Source: Streptomyces scabichelini
GTDB lineage: Bacteria > Actinomycetota > Actinomycetes > Streptomycetales > Streptomycetaceae
DNA: 33,327 nucleotides
NCBI RefSeq assembly: GCF_011045015.1
Contig: NZ_JAAKZY010000114.1
Span: forward strand, 1 to 33,327
Direction: 5' to 3'
Shown: in pieces, positions 25,655 to 33,327 of the stretch
How positions within the stretch are numbered: the stretch's first letter is position 1
Layout: every line of letters starts with the position of its first letter
The notes under the pieces: model-generated
The model's input: the letters and a program-made list of their open reading frames with translations, nothing else
Databases searched by the model: none
Told to the model about the DNA's origin: nothing
Program-made: the position numbers and the translations under genes

Positions 25655-26701
25655 TCAGCTGGTCTTGACCTTGATCTCGCCGCTGATGATCTTCTCCTTG
25701 GCCGTCTCGATGGCTTCCTGGAGCTCTGAGTCGTCCTTGAACTTCGGGTTGGAGTCCGCGAGGCCGACCTGGCCGGTCTTCAGATCGCCCCTGACGATAC
25801 CGGTCTCGGGTTTGCCGTCCTCGACCGACTTCGCCAGGTTGTACACCGCCTTGGCGACGTCCTTCGTCGCCGAGGTCAGGATGGAGTTCTTGTACTTGGC
25901 CAGGGCTTCCTGCTGGTACTGGTCGGAGTCGACGCCGATCGCCCACACCTTGCCCGCGGCGGCGGCCTCGATCACACCCTGGCCCGAAAGACCGGCCGCC
26001 TGGTAGACGACGTCGGCCTTCTTCTCGAGCTGGCTCTCGGCGGCCGTCTTGCCCTTGTCGGGGCTGGAGAAGCCGCCCTCCTCCGCGGTCTGCGTCAGAT
26101 ACTGCGAGAGCACTTTGACCTTGGGGTTCGTGTCCGCGACACCCTGCTTGTAACCCGCCTCGAACTTGTGGATCAGCGGGATGTCCACACCGCCCACGAA
26201 GCCGACCGTGTTCGTCTTCGTGGACTTGGCGGCGGCCACACCGGCGAGGTACGAGGCCTGCTCCTCGGAGAAGACCAGGTCCGCGACGTTCTTCGCCTCG
26301 ATGGTGGAGTCGTCGACGATGCCGAACGTGGTGTCCGGGAGCTTCTCCGCGGCGTCCTTCACAGCCGTCGCGTACGCGTAGCCGACGCCGATCACCGGGT
26401 TGTGACCCTGCTTGGCCAGCGAGACCAGACGCTGCGTCTTGTCGGCGTCCGTCTCACCTTCCGTGGGCTCCAGGTCGGCGGTCTCGTAGCCGAACTCCTT
26501 CTTCGCCCTCTCCAGGCCCGCGTACGCGGCGTCGTTGAAGGACTGGTCGCCCTTGCCTCCGACGTCGTAGGCGATGGCGAGGCCCTTGTCACCCTTCGAC
26601 TCCGAGGACGCGGAGGTCGAGGTGCCGCCGCAGGCGGCGAGGACGAGGGCGAGAGAGGTGGTCGCGGCGCCTGCGACCGCGAGGCGGGAAACCCGGCGCA
26701 T
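25655..26701 (-). CDS. BMP-family nucleoside-binding lipoprotein 1
   Basis: A 348-residue lipoprotein of the basic membrane protein (PnrA/Med) family that binds purine or other nucleosides for ABC uptake. The signal peptide ends in LVLAAC with lipidated Cys24. The mature fold keeps GDQSFND and NTVGFVGGVDIPLIHKF. The start ATG is fixed by the signal peptide. It lies upstream of the ABC genes and downstream of a paralogue with a near-identical central section. Its leader is about 255 bases long and contains a ~120-base palindromic element absent from the paralogue's short leader. Confidence 0.95.
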   Translation of the reverse strand: MRRVSRLAVAGAATTSLALVLAACGGTSTSASSESKGDKGLAIAYDVGGKGDQSFNDAAYAGLERAKKEFGYETADLEPTEGETDADKTQRLVSLAKQGHNPVIGVGYAYATAVKDAAEKLPDTTFGIVDDSTIEAKNVADLVFSEEQASYLAGVAAAKSTKTNTVGFVGGVDIPLIHKFEAGYKQGVADTNPKVKVLSQYLTQTAEEGGFSSPDKGKTAAESQLEKKADVVYQAAGLSGQGVIEAAAAGKVWAIGVDSDQYQQEALAKYKNSILTSATKDVAKAVYNLAKSVEDGKPETGIVRGDLKTGQVGLADSNPKFKDDSELQEAIETAKEKIISGEIKVKTS

Positions 26702-26775
26702 GTGTTCTTGCTCCTGTCGTACAAAGCGGCCTTGGTGAAGTCCGGTGCGATACCGCGCCCCGTAAGGGGCGCGGG

Positions 26776-26895
26776 GCTGTGTCAATGTGCGGCTGCGCCG
26801 CGATGGGGGTCCCCCCGCTCGAGCGAAGCCGAGAGTGGGGGAGCGACCAGCCCCCACCGGCCCGCGCCCGCGGCGGAGCCGCAAATCGATACAGC
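26776..26895. repeat. ~120-base palindromic (MITE-like) element in the leader
   Basis: Ends 26776-26802 and 26869-26895 are inverted copies with about 23 of 27 bases matching. The interior carries a G/C hairpin around a CTCGAGCGAAGCCGAG core, of a kind dispersed in Streptomyces intergenic DNA. A single arm also occurs after dasR (12432-12460). The element lies between promoter and start codon, so the mRNA would carry a large stem-loop. Confidence 0.75.
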
Positions 26896-26956
26896 ATCAC
26901 GGTTCTTCCAGCGGAGCGCCAAGCGTCTGAAGGTGGGGCCCCGGCGCTCGCTTCGC

Positions 26957-27010
26957 CGCAGAGTAACGCGCGTAGACCCGCGAGGAAAACCCTCCTGTTC
27001 ACCTTGTTAT
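26957..27010 (-). promoter_or_regulatory. Promoter box of BMP lipoprotein 1
   Basis: On the minus strand ATAACA (27010-27005) is followed after 25 bases by GGGTCTACGCGCGTTACT (26979-26962). A TACTCT hexamer that fits a -10 box sits at its end. The same two boxes at the same 25-base distance precede the paralogue. Confidence 0.6.
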
Positions 27011-27016
27011 GCGGCC

Positions 27017-27057
27017 GTGAGCAACGCGGTTGTGCGGGCGTGAGCAACACGGTTGTG
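27017..27057. repeat. Paired operator-like direct repeats
   Basis: Two 18-base copies (27017-27034, 27040-27057) differ at one base and are spaced 23 bases, about two helical turns. Each holds a perfect small palindrome CAAC-N3-GTTG. They lie just upstream of the promoter box and may bind a regulator of the importer. Confidence 0.55.
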
Positions 27058-27094
27058 GCGCCGCGGCCGAACGCAGCAGGTCCGGCGAACGACG

Positions 27095-27125
27095 AGCGGG
27101 CGGGCGCTCTGGGCGCCCGCCCGCT
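27095..27125. terminator. Terminator of BMP lipoprotein 2 gene
   Basis: A perfect 12-bp G/C stem (27095-27106 with 27114-27125) and seven-base loop lie just beyond the stop codon of the leftward gene. Confidence 0.85.
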
Positions 27126-27151
27126 TCCCCCCGGTCCTGCCCGATCACTCG

Positions 27152-28201
27152 TTACTCGGTCTTGACCTTGATGGTGCCGTCGATGATGGCCGCCTTGGCC
27201 TTGTCCACGGCGGCCTTGAGGCCGGCGATCTTCGCGTACTCCGGGTTGGTCTCGGAGAGGCCGACGCCGTCCACCTTCAGGTCGAAGGTCTGCACACCGG
27301 TCAGCGGCTTGCCGTCCTCGACGGACTTGGCGAGCGAGTACACCGCACCGCCGACGTCCTTGAGCGCCGAGGTCAGGATGTAGTTCTTGTACTTGGCCAG
27401 CGGCTTCTGCTCGTACTGGTCGGAGTCGACGCCGATCGCCCACTTCTTCTCGGTGGCGGCGGCCTCGATCACACCCTGGCCGGAGAGGCCGGCGGCCTGG
27501 TAGACGACGTCCGCGTTCTTCTCGAGCTGGCTCTCGGCGGCGGCCTTGCCCTTGTCGGGGCTGGAGAAGCCGCCCTCCTCCGCGGTCTGCGTCAGATACT
27601 GCGACAGAACCTTGACCTTGGGGTTCGTGTCCGCGACACCCTGCTTGTAACCGGCCTCGAACTTGTGGATCAGCGGGATGTCCACACCGCCCACGAAGCC
27701 GACCGTGTTCGTCTTGGTCGCCTTGGCGGCGGCGACACCGGCGAGGTACGAGGCCTCGTTCTCGGCGAAGACCAGGGACGCCACGTTGTCGCCCTCCACG
27801 ACCGAGTCCACGATGCCGAAGCTGACCTTCGGGTACTTCGAGGCGACCTGCTTCATCGCGGGGCCGTACGCGAACCCGACACCGATGATGGGGTTGTAGC
27901 CCTGCTTGGCCAGCGAGGTCAGGCGCTGCGCCTTGTCGGCGTCGGTCTCACCCTCGGTGGGCTCGATGTCGGCCGTCTCGTACCCGAACTCGCTCTTGGC
28001 CTTCTCCAGGCCGGCGAACGCGGCGTCGTTGAAGGACTGGTCGCCCTTGCCGCCGATGTCGTAGGCGATGGCGAGGCCCTTCTTGCCCCCGTCGTCGTCA
28101 CTGCTTCCGGCTTCGTCACTGGTGCCGCCACAGGCCGTGGCAGCGAGCGCGAGCGACGCGACCCCCACCGCGACTCGGGTCAGTTTGGATATCCGACGCA
28201 T
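27152..28201 (-). CDS. BMP-family nucleoside-binding lipoprotein 2
   Basis: A 349-residue paralogue of the neighbouring lipoprotein. The signal peptide ends in AATAC with lipidated Cys24, followed by an acidic Asp/Ser/Gly linker. It shares the nucleoside-binding core GDQSFND and NTVGFVGGVDIPLIHKF. I chose the ATG at 28201 because it gives a normal signal peptide; ATGs at 28216 and 28222 would add five or seven residues. The promoter box lies at 28250-28303 and the leader is short. A strong terminator follows, so this gene may be expressed separately from the transporter genes. It may widen substrate range or raise the amount of binding protein (inference). Confidence 0.94.
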   Translation of the reverse strand: MRRISKLTRVAVGVASLALAATACGGTSDEAGSSDDDGGKKGLAIAYDIGGKGDQSFNDAAFAGLEKAKSEFGYETADIEPTEGETDADKAQRLTSLAKQGYNPIIGVGFAYGPAMKQVASKYPKVSFGIVDSVVEGDNVASLVFAENEASYLAGVAAAKATKTNTVGFVGGVDIPLIHKFEAGYKQGVADTNPKVKVLSQYLTQTAEEGGFSSPDKGKAAAESQLEKNADVVYQAAGLSGQGVIEAAATEKKWAIGVDSDQYEQKPLAKYKNYILTSALKDVGGAVYSLAKSVEDGKPLTGVQTFDLKVDGVGLSETNPEYAKIAGLKAAVDKAKAAIIDGTIKVKTE

Positions 28202-28249
28202 CTCGAAGTTCCCCATTCTCATGAGCCCCGCAGTGGGTGCTGAGTTCGG

Positions 28250-28303
28250 CGCACAGTAACGCGCGTAGACCCTGCGGGGAATGGGGTACCACCGTGCTGT
28301 TAT
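28250..28303 (-). promoter_or_regulatory. Promoter box of BMP lipoprotein 2
   Basis: ATAACA (28303-28298) and GGGTCTACGCGCGTTACT (28272-28255), with 25 bases between, repeat the layout at the paralogue exactly. TACTGT is the candidate -10. The start codon follows about 50 bases downstream. Confidence 0.6.
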
Positions 28304-28484
28304 CCATTCGTGCCAATGGCCGGTTAAGTCCTTGTGAACCACGACCTCGAAAGGTGCGTTTGGCCCATAACACCCCGCGCGGACCTCACGCACCGTATGT
28401 CTTGTGCGGCCTCTACGTGACGGTGCGCGCGCCGTGGGGGCACGCACACCAGGCTGCCTCGGGGCGAGCGAACGGCCGCCGGGC

Positions 28485-29705
28485 CTACCGGGCCCCGTCG
28501 AGGAGGGCGGCCGCGGTGAAGAGTTCGACGCCGACGGTGATGGCGTGCTCGTCCGCGTCGAAGTCGCCCTGGTGCAGATCCCGTACGCCCCGCTCGCCCG
28601 GCGTCCGCACCCCTAGGCGGGCCATCGCGCCGGGCACGTGCTCCAGGTACCAGGAGAAGTCCTCGCCGCCCAGGCTCTGCTCGGTGTCCTCGACGGAGAG
28701 GGCGCCGCGGCGGACGGCCATCGCCTCGCGGAGCAGGTCGGTCGTCACCGGGTCGTTGACGACGGGCGGGACGCCGCGGATGTAGTTGATCTCCGACTTG
28801 GCCTTGTAGAGGTTGGCGATCTCGTCGATGGCCGCGTGCAGGAGGTCGGGAGCGGCCCGCCAGGAGTCGAGATCCAGGCAGCGCACGGTCCCGGACAGCT
28901 CGGCGTGCTGCGGGATGACGTTGCAGGCGTGCCCGGACTCGATACGGCCCCAGGTCACCGCGAGCCCCGACCGCGCGTCGACGCGGCGGGCGACCAGGGC
29001 CGGTACGTCAGTGACGACGCGGGCGGCGGCCGTGACGAGGTCGGTGGTCAGGTGGGGGCGCGCGGTGTGACCACCCGCGCCGTCGAGCGCGACCTCGAGC
29101 CGGTCGCACGCCGAGGTGATGGGTCCGTGCCGCAGCCCGATGCGCCCCGCGTCGACCCGCGGATCGCAGTGCACGGCGACGATACGTCCGACGCCCTCCA
29201 GCGCCCCGGACTCGATGGTGTCCGGCGCACCGCCGGGCAGCACTTCCTCGGCGGGCTGGAAGATCAGCCGTACGGCGCGCCGCAGCAGCCCCTTCTTGTG
29301 CAGCTCGGCGAGGACGAGCCCCGCGCCCAGCACCACCGTCGTATGGACGTCGTGCCCGCAGGCGTGCGCACGATCGGGCACGGTCGAGCGATACGCGCAG
29401 TCGGCCTTCATGTCCGGGATGGGCAGCGCGTCGATGTCGGCGCGCAGGGCGAGCATGGGCTGGGCCGGGTCCGGTTCGCCGATGTCACAGAAGAGCCCGG
29501 TTCCGATCGCGAGCACATGGGGCTGGAGCCCTGCTCGCTCCAGCCGCGCCTTGATCGCCGCGGTGGTACGGAACTCCTGGTTGCCGAGCTCCGGGTGCAT
29601 GTGGAGGTCGCGGCGGAACGCTACGAGTTCCGCGCGCAGGCTCTCCGGGAGCGTGCCCGGCAGCACGGCTCCCCCGGTCGTTTCGGCCTCGGACTCTCGG
29701 GACAT
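28485..29705 (-). CDS. M20-family amidohydrolase (aminoacylase-like)
   Basis: A 406-residue metallopeptidase-family hydrolase (M20D type, like HipO and indole-3-acetyl-amino-acid hydrolases) that cleaves N-acyl amino acids. Motifs are LHMHPELGNQEF (34-45), the metal-site HACGHDVH (114-121 with Cys116 and His118), QPAEE (150-154) and GHTARPH of the dimerisation domain. No signal peptide. The ATG at 29705 is favoured; a GTG at 29717 would add four residues. Unlinked in function to the nucleoside genes as far as can be seen. Confidence 0.92.
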   Translation of the reverse strand: MSRESEAETTGGAVLPGTLPESLRAELVAFRRDLHMHPELGNQEFRTTAAIKARLERAGLQPHVLAIGTGLFCDIGEPDPAQPMLALRADIDALPIPDMKADCAYRSTVPDRAHACGHDVHTTVVLGAGLVLAELHKKGLLRRAVRLIFQPAEEVLPGGAPDTIESGALEGVGRIVAVHCDPRVDAGRIGLRHGPITSACDRLEVALDGAGGHTARPHLTTDLVTAAARVVTDVPALVARRVDARSGLAVTWGRIESGHACNVIPQHAELSGTVRCLDLDSWRAAPDLLHAAIDEIANLYKAKSEINYIRGVPPVVNDPVTTDLLREAMAVRRGALSVEDTEQSLGGEDFSWYLEHVPGAMARLGVRTPGERGVRDLHQGDFDADEHAITVGVELFTAAALLDGAR

Positions 29706-30069
29706 CAGTTGCTTCACCCTTTGAAGGGTAGGGCGACACGGGGGTCGGCCGACCCTCGATCAACAAAACTTCAGCCCGTCAGGGGAGGAAAACCTGGCCG
29801 CGCAGCGCATACATATCGCCCGCGATGGGTACACTCGACCAGCTTTCCGCAGGCTTGGATCTTACCGCTCGCCCGTGAACCGAACCATTCGAACCGACTC
29901 CAGGACCATGGAAACAGGATCGTTGGAACAGGATCATTCGAAGCCGACTCCAAGACCCTGGGCCCTGGGCCCTGGGCCCTGGGCCCTGGGTCACTCGAAA
30001 CCGACGGTCACCTGAAGAACGTGTGAACCGCGGTCGCCGTGCCCACCCCGCCCAGTATCGTCGCCCAGC
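29706..30069. other. 364-base intergenic region with complex repeats
   Basis: No gene was found. The middle holds two 25-base imperfect repeats (29887-29911 and 29936-29961), a doubled AACAGGATC motif and five tandem CCCTGGG heptamers (29956-29990). A CAGTAT hexamer at 30053-30058 may be the -10 box of the methyltransferase gene. Confidence 0.7.
29956..29990. repeat. Tandem repeat (CCCTGGG) x5
   Basis: Five exact 7-base units in a row, each junction forming the palindrome GGGCCC. This is the second heptamer array in the window. A slippage-prone, copy-variable locus is likely (inference). Confidence 0.92.
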
Positions 30070-30717
30070 GTGAGTGAACCGGACTTCATACGCGACACCC
30101 GTACGTCCTACGACACCATGGCCGCCGAGTACGCGGACCACTTCCCCGACGACCTGGCACGTAAGCCTCTGGACAAGGCGCTGATCAACGGGTTCGCCGA
30201 GCTCGTGCAGGAGGCCGGGGTCGGGCCCGTGGCCGATGTCGGATGCGGGCCGGGCCATGTGACGGCGTATCTCAACACCCTGGGCATCCCGGTGTTCGGG
30301 ATCGACCTGTCGCCGAAGATGGTCGCGGTGGCCCGCGACGCGTATCCCGAACTTCGTTTCCACGTGGGCTCGATGACGGCCATCGACCTCCCCGGCGACG
30401 TACTCGGCGGAATCGCGGCCCTGTACTCGACCATCCACGTCCCCGATGACCAACTCCCGGACGTCTTCGCCGAGTTCCACCGCGTGCTCGCCCCGGGCGG
30501 TCACCTGCTGCTCGCCTTCCAGGCCGGTGACGAGCAGGGACGTCTGACGGAGCGGTTCGGGCACGCCATCTCGCTGGGCTACCACTGGCGGCGCCCTGAG
30601 ACCGTCGCCGGGCTCATCGGCAAGGCCGGACTCCTCATGCACGCCCAGGTCGTCCGCGAGCCCGGCGAGGACGAGAAACTGCCGCGCGCCTTCCTGCTGG
30701 CCCGCAAGCCGCAGTAA
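30070..30717 (+). CDS. Class I SAM-dependent methyltransferase
   Basis: A 215-residue methyltransferase. Motif I ADVGCGPGHV (55-64) and the acidic end of strand 2 FGIDLSPKM bind S-adenosylmethionine, and RVLAPGGHLLLAF is motif III. It resembles UbiE/Methyltransf_25-type enzymes of Streptomyces with unknown acceptors. The GTG at 30070 lacks a ribosome site and follows a CAGTAT box by 11 bases, so the transcript is probably leaderless or nearly so. It converges with the LtrA gene across a small hairpin. Confidence 0.9.
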   Translation: MSEPDFIRDTRTSYDTMAAEYADHFPDDLARKPLDKALINGFAELVQEAGVGPVADVGCGPGHVTAYLNTLGIPVFGIDLSPKMVAVARDAYPELRFHVGSMTAIDLPGDVLGGIAALYSTIHVPDDQLPDVFAEFHRVLAPGGHLLLAFQAGDEQGRLTERFGHAISLGYHWRRPETVAGLIGKAGLLMHAQVVREPGEDEKLPRAFLLARKPQ

Positions 30718-30734
30718 CCCCGTCCCTGACGGGG
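30718..30734. terminator. Small hairpin between convergent genes
   Basis: A perfect 7-bp stem (30718-30724 with 30728-30734) with a three-base loop directly follows the methyltransferase stop codon and precedes the end of the LtrA gene. Confidence 0.6.
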
Positions 30735-30766
30735 CGCCGTACAGCACCGGGCTCCGCCGAATCCGC

Positions 30767-31954
30767 TCAGTCCTTCGCCGTCGTGCGCCCGTGCAGCACC
30801 AGCGTTCCCGCCACCGTCCCCGCCAGCAGTGCGAGAGCGACCAGGGCCGGGATGAGGGCGACCCCCACGCCCGCGCACAGGCACAGGACCCCGCCGACAA
30901 CGAGGACCACGGACCGGCGCCCGGTGGCGCGCAGCAGGATCGCCGCCGACGCGACGAGAAACACGCCCACGCCTCCCGGCAGCGCCCAGGCCACCACGCC
31001 GTGCAGGGGCTCGGAGAGGTCGTAGTGGCCGGTGTCGGCGACCTGCTGAAGGGCCTTCTTCATGCCCAGGGCGGTGAGGACGACCCCGGCGACGAGCGGC
31101 ATGTGGAGGAAGGTGTAGACGTCGCGGGCGAGGCGCGTACGGTCGTCGCCGTCCAGCGCGGCCAGCCGGTGCTCTGCGACCTCGCTGATCCGGCGGAAGT
31201 ACAGCCGCCACAGCCCGGCCACGACGAGCAGGCCCGTGGCCGCCGCGGCCAGCACGGGCGCGGTCATGGCGAAGCCGGACACTCCGACGCCGATCGCGAC
31301 GATCGACTCGCCGAGGGCGATGATGACGATCAGGCCGTGCCGTTCGGAGAAGTGGCCAGGTGAGGCCACGCGCCAGCCGGAGGAGCCGGTGACGTAGATC
31401 CCGAGGTAATCGATCGCCACGGCGCCGAGCCAGATCAGTATCTGTGTGAGACCGGTGTAGGCGCTGCCGACCAGGAGCAGGGCGAACGGCGGCGCCACGG
31501 AGAACAGCGCGGTCCGGCGGATCGTGGCGTGCAGGGCCCGGTCGTCGGGGTCGGAGATCCAGTACATGACGAGGTGGAGGATCCGTACCGCGCCGTAGCA
31601 GAGCACGAACACCAGGGGCACGGGCAGGCCTCCCCCCTTGTCGGCGTAGACCTCCGGCACGGTCAGTGACACGACCAGGACCACGGCCATCACCGCGACC
31701 AGTACGCCGGACATCGCCCCGGAGTCGGCCCGCACGACGTTGCCGAGCCAGGAGAAACAGCACCAGCACCACCACAGCAGCGCGAGCACAACCAGCCCGC
31801 CGAGCAGTCGCAGTGCCGTCGGGTCGGCCGCCATCAGCGCGGTGACCTGCGTGATGGCGTACACGAAGACCAGGTCGAAGAACAGCTCGGCGGGCGTGAC
31901 CCGATGTCCGTCGTCCGTGGCGACGATCCTGGAACGATCACTGTGTGCGGCCAC
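30767..31954 (-). CDS. Low temperature requirement A (LtrA)-family membrane protein
   Basis: A 395-residue polytopic protein with about ten to twelve hydrophobic segments. The diagnostic opening VTPAELFFDLVFVYAITQV near residue 19 and the interior SERHGLIVIIALGESIVAIG identify the LtrA family (named from Listeria low-temperature growth; biochemical role unclear). The GTG at 31954 has AAGGGGG four bases upstream; an earlier GTG at 32005 would add 17 glycine- and arginine-rich residues, which is less likely. No functional partner is evident nearby. Confidence 0.88.
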   Translation of the reverse strand: MAAHSDRSRIVATDDGHRVTPAELFFDLVFVYAITQVTALMAADPTALRLLGGLVVLALLWWCWCCFSWLGNVVRADSGAMSGVLVAVMAVVLVVSLTVPEVYADKGGGLPVPLVFVLCYGAVRILHLVMYWISDPDDRALHATIRRTALFSVAPPFALLLVGSAYTGLTQILIWLGAVAIDYLGIYVTGSSGWRVASPGHFSERHGLIVIIALGESIVAIGVGVSGFAMTAPVLAAAATGLLVVAGLWRLYFRRISEVAEHRLAALDGDDRTRLARDVYTFLHMPLVAGVVLTALGMKKALQQVADTGHYDLSEPLHGVVAWALPGGVGVFLVASAAILLRATGRRSVVLVVGGVLCLCAGVGVALIPALVALALLAGTVAGTLVLHGRTTAKD

Positions 31955-32080
31955 AACTCCCCCTTCGCGACCAGGCCCCCCAGCCCGGTCTCCCCCGCGC
32001 TGCACCCTACCCAGATCGCGGCTCGGAGCAGGTGGCCTTGATGCACCTCAGGAATTCACATCAGGTCGCCTCGGGTCGCC

Positions 32081-33327
32081 TCAGGTCGCCGGGACCGCTG
32101 AGATCGCCGACAAGCGGTGTACGTCGCGGGCCGTTCCCGTGACTCCCGACAGGAAGCCCTGGGCGCGCGGGGAGGCCGTCTCGGTGAGCCAGGCCGGGTC
32201 GATGTCGCAGACCGCGACCCGGACCTCCGTGCCGGCGAGCGCCAGCGGGAGGGTGTGGACGACCGTCGACGGGAAGCTGAGGATCGTACGGCCGATGGGG
32301 CCGCGGCGGGCGATCAGTTCGAGGGGGAGGTCCGGGCGGACGATCTCCAGGCCGGTCTCGACGGCCAGCCGGTGGAGTTTGTCGGTGCTTTCGCGGCGGT
32401 GGGCGAAGTAGCGGGTCGCGCCGTAGGTCTTGGTGAGACCCTTCACCGCTTCCAGGTAGCGGTCGCTGTCCACGACGCCCGTCTCCACCAGGGACGTGCC
32501 CACGAGGTCGGCGCCCTTGGTGAGGCGCGGCGGGCCGAAGCGGGCGCGGGTCCAGGCGAAGTCGTTGGCCGTGATGTGGACGCCCTCGGGCGTCTCGGTG
32601 ATCGGCATGGAGGAGAAGACCTCCACGCGGCGCCCGGCGCGGGGCGTGAGGCGGCGGCGTGCCCGGGCCGAGACCGGCGCGAACACCAGGTCGCGGGGTC
32701 CTGGGCGGCCGCCTCGCCGGTGCCAGCGCACCAGGCGTTCACCGCGGGCGAGTTGGGAGACGAACTCCATCGTCGCGGTGCCGTCGTCCACGACGACGAG
32801 GTCGCGGGCGCGGGTGATGGTGAGGAGGAGTTGTACGTAGCGGGAGAACGGGTCGCCCATCACTATCCGTTCCGCCCTGCGCAGCAGCGGGGCCAGACCG
32901 CCCACCGTGTGGAAGGGCGCCGTCGCCCCGCCACGCGCCTCCTCCCAGCGAACCTCGTGCCCCTCGCCCCGGGCCAGCTCCGCCATACGGCGCAACTGCC
33001 CCCGGGTCATGGGGTCGTTGGGCGAGAGGACCACGAGGGTGAGCCCCGCGGTGCCCCTCGCGGGGGCGGAGGCGGGGTCGGTGCCCGTGGCCGGGTCTGC
33101 GACCGGGCGGGTGCTCCCCGGCCGCTCACCGGACGCCGCCTCGGCGGCATACGGCGCCGCGACGGCCGTCGGCTCGTCGGTCACCGGACCCGTTATGGGC
33201 GTCGGCCCCGCCGCAGGTGCGGCCGACGGGCCTGGTGTCGGCCCCGCTGGTTCCGTTCCCGGCAGCATGGCTGCCGAGCCCGTCCCCGACTCTGCCGAGG
33301 GCGCCGGGCCCCCGGCCCCCGCGCCCT
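32081..33327 (-). CDS. Polysialyltransferase-like glycosyltransferase, 5' end outside the window
   Basis: The frame is open to the window edge without a stop, so the N-terminus may be missing. An ATG at 33268 gives 395 residues, but Gly/Ala/Pro-rich coding continues upstream. A long low-complexity Pro/Ala/Thr/Gly segment precedes the catalytic part that begins at TLVVLSPNDP (about 77 residues after the 33268 ATG). The core has MGDPFSRYVQLLLT and VVVDDGTATMEF, features of bacterial polysialyltransferases (POLYST). In S. coelicolor similar genes belong to cell-wall glycopolymer (teichulosonic acid) loci, as I recall. That role is inferred. Confidence 0.7.
   Translation of the reverse strand, partial: GAGAGGPAPSAESGTGSAAMLPGTEPAGPTPGPSAAPAAGPTPITGPVTDEPTAVAAPYAAEAASGERPGSTRPVADPATGTDPASAPARGTAGLTLVVLSPNDPMTRGQLRRMAELARGEGHEVRWEEARGGATAPFHTVGGLAPLLRRAERIVMGDPFSRYVQLLLTITRARDLVVVDDGTATMEFVSQLARGERLVRWHRRGGRPGPRDLVFAPVSARARRRLTPRAGRRVEVFSSMPITETPEGVHITANDFAWTRARFGPPRLTKGADLVGTSLVETGVVDSDRYLEAVKGLTKTYGATRYFAHRRESTDKLHRLAVETGLEIVRPDLPLELIARRGPIGRTILSFPSTVVHTLPLALAGTEVRVAVCDIDPAWLTETASPRAQGFLSGVTGTARDVHRLSAISAVPAT

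Larger units (their letters stand above)
26702..27094. promoter_or_regulatory. Leader and control region of BMP lipoprotein 1
   Basis: No gene lies between the two lipoprotein genes. From the ATG outward the gap holds a palindromic element (26776-26895), a promoter box (26957-27010), and two CAAC-N3-GTTG direct repeats (27017-27057). A terminator for the paralogue follows. This is a long control region for one gene, unlike that of the paralogue. Confidence 0.75.

Overview
This is a high-GC window of about 33 kb with strong third-position G/C bias and dense Streptomyces-type genes. Nearly every protein reads as a Streptomyces chromosomal protein. wblE (the WhiB1 orthologue), a PdtaS-like kinase, nagB, dasD-dasCBA and dasR lie together and identify a Streptomyces species. 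I cannot name the species from sequence alone. No rRNA, tRNA, CRISPR array, transposase or integrase was seen.

Left part (1-12392): a diacylglycerol-kinase-family lipid kinase, wblE, and a convergent PdtaS-type sensor histidine kinase. Next come a divergent TetR/SDR pair and the aminosugar locus. nagB (glucosamine-6-phosphate deaminase) converges on the leftward dasA-dasB-dasC-dasD run, which encodes chitobiose/GlcNAc ABC uptake plus a GH3 N-acetylglucosaminidase. dasR, the GntR-family aminosugar regulator, is divergent from dasA. DasR operators (dre) are visible before nagB (one) and in the dasA-dasR gap (three). An extra dre at 3661-3676 has no obvious target gene.

Middle part (12393-19729): a rightward carbon-scavenging group with CstA, its small YbdD-like partner, a DUF3311 small membrane protein and an MctP-like monocarboxylate symporter. 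It is followed by a nested palindromic repeat, a SigG-type ECF sigma factor whose 3' end overlaps an antisense STAS-domain gene, and an AEC-family transporter.

Right part (19730-29705): a leftward nucleoside uptake and salvage locus. It holds two paralogous BMP-family lipoproteins, a double-domain ABC ATPase, two permeases, cytidine deaminase and thymidine phosphorylase. The last four junctions are overlapping or nearly so, which implies translational coupling. An M20 amidohydrolase lies just upstream. The two lipoprotein genes carry matching promoter boxes, and one leader contains a ~120 bp palindromic element.

Right edge: a probably leaderless methyltransferase gene, an LtrA-family membrane protein, and a polysialyltransferase-like gene that runs off the window. 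The region is mostly housekeeping and nutrient uptake. The less expected content is regulatory and structural: the orphan dre next to hairpins, duplicated 3' gene ends at pdtaS, dasC and dasR, heptamer tandem repeats, twin promoters of the lipoprotein genes, and a possible ATC start codon for the nucleoside ABC ATPase.
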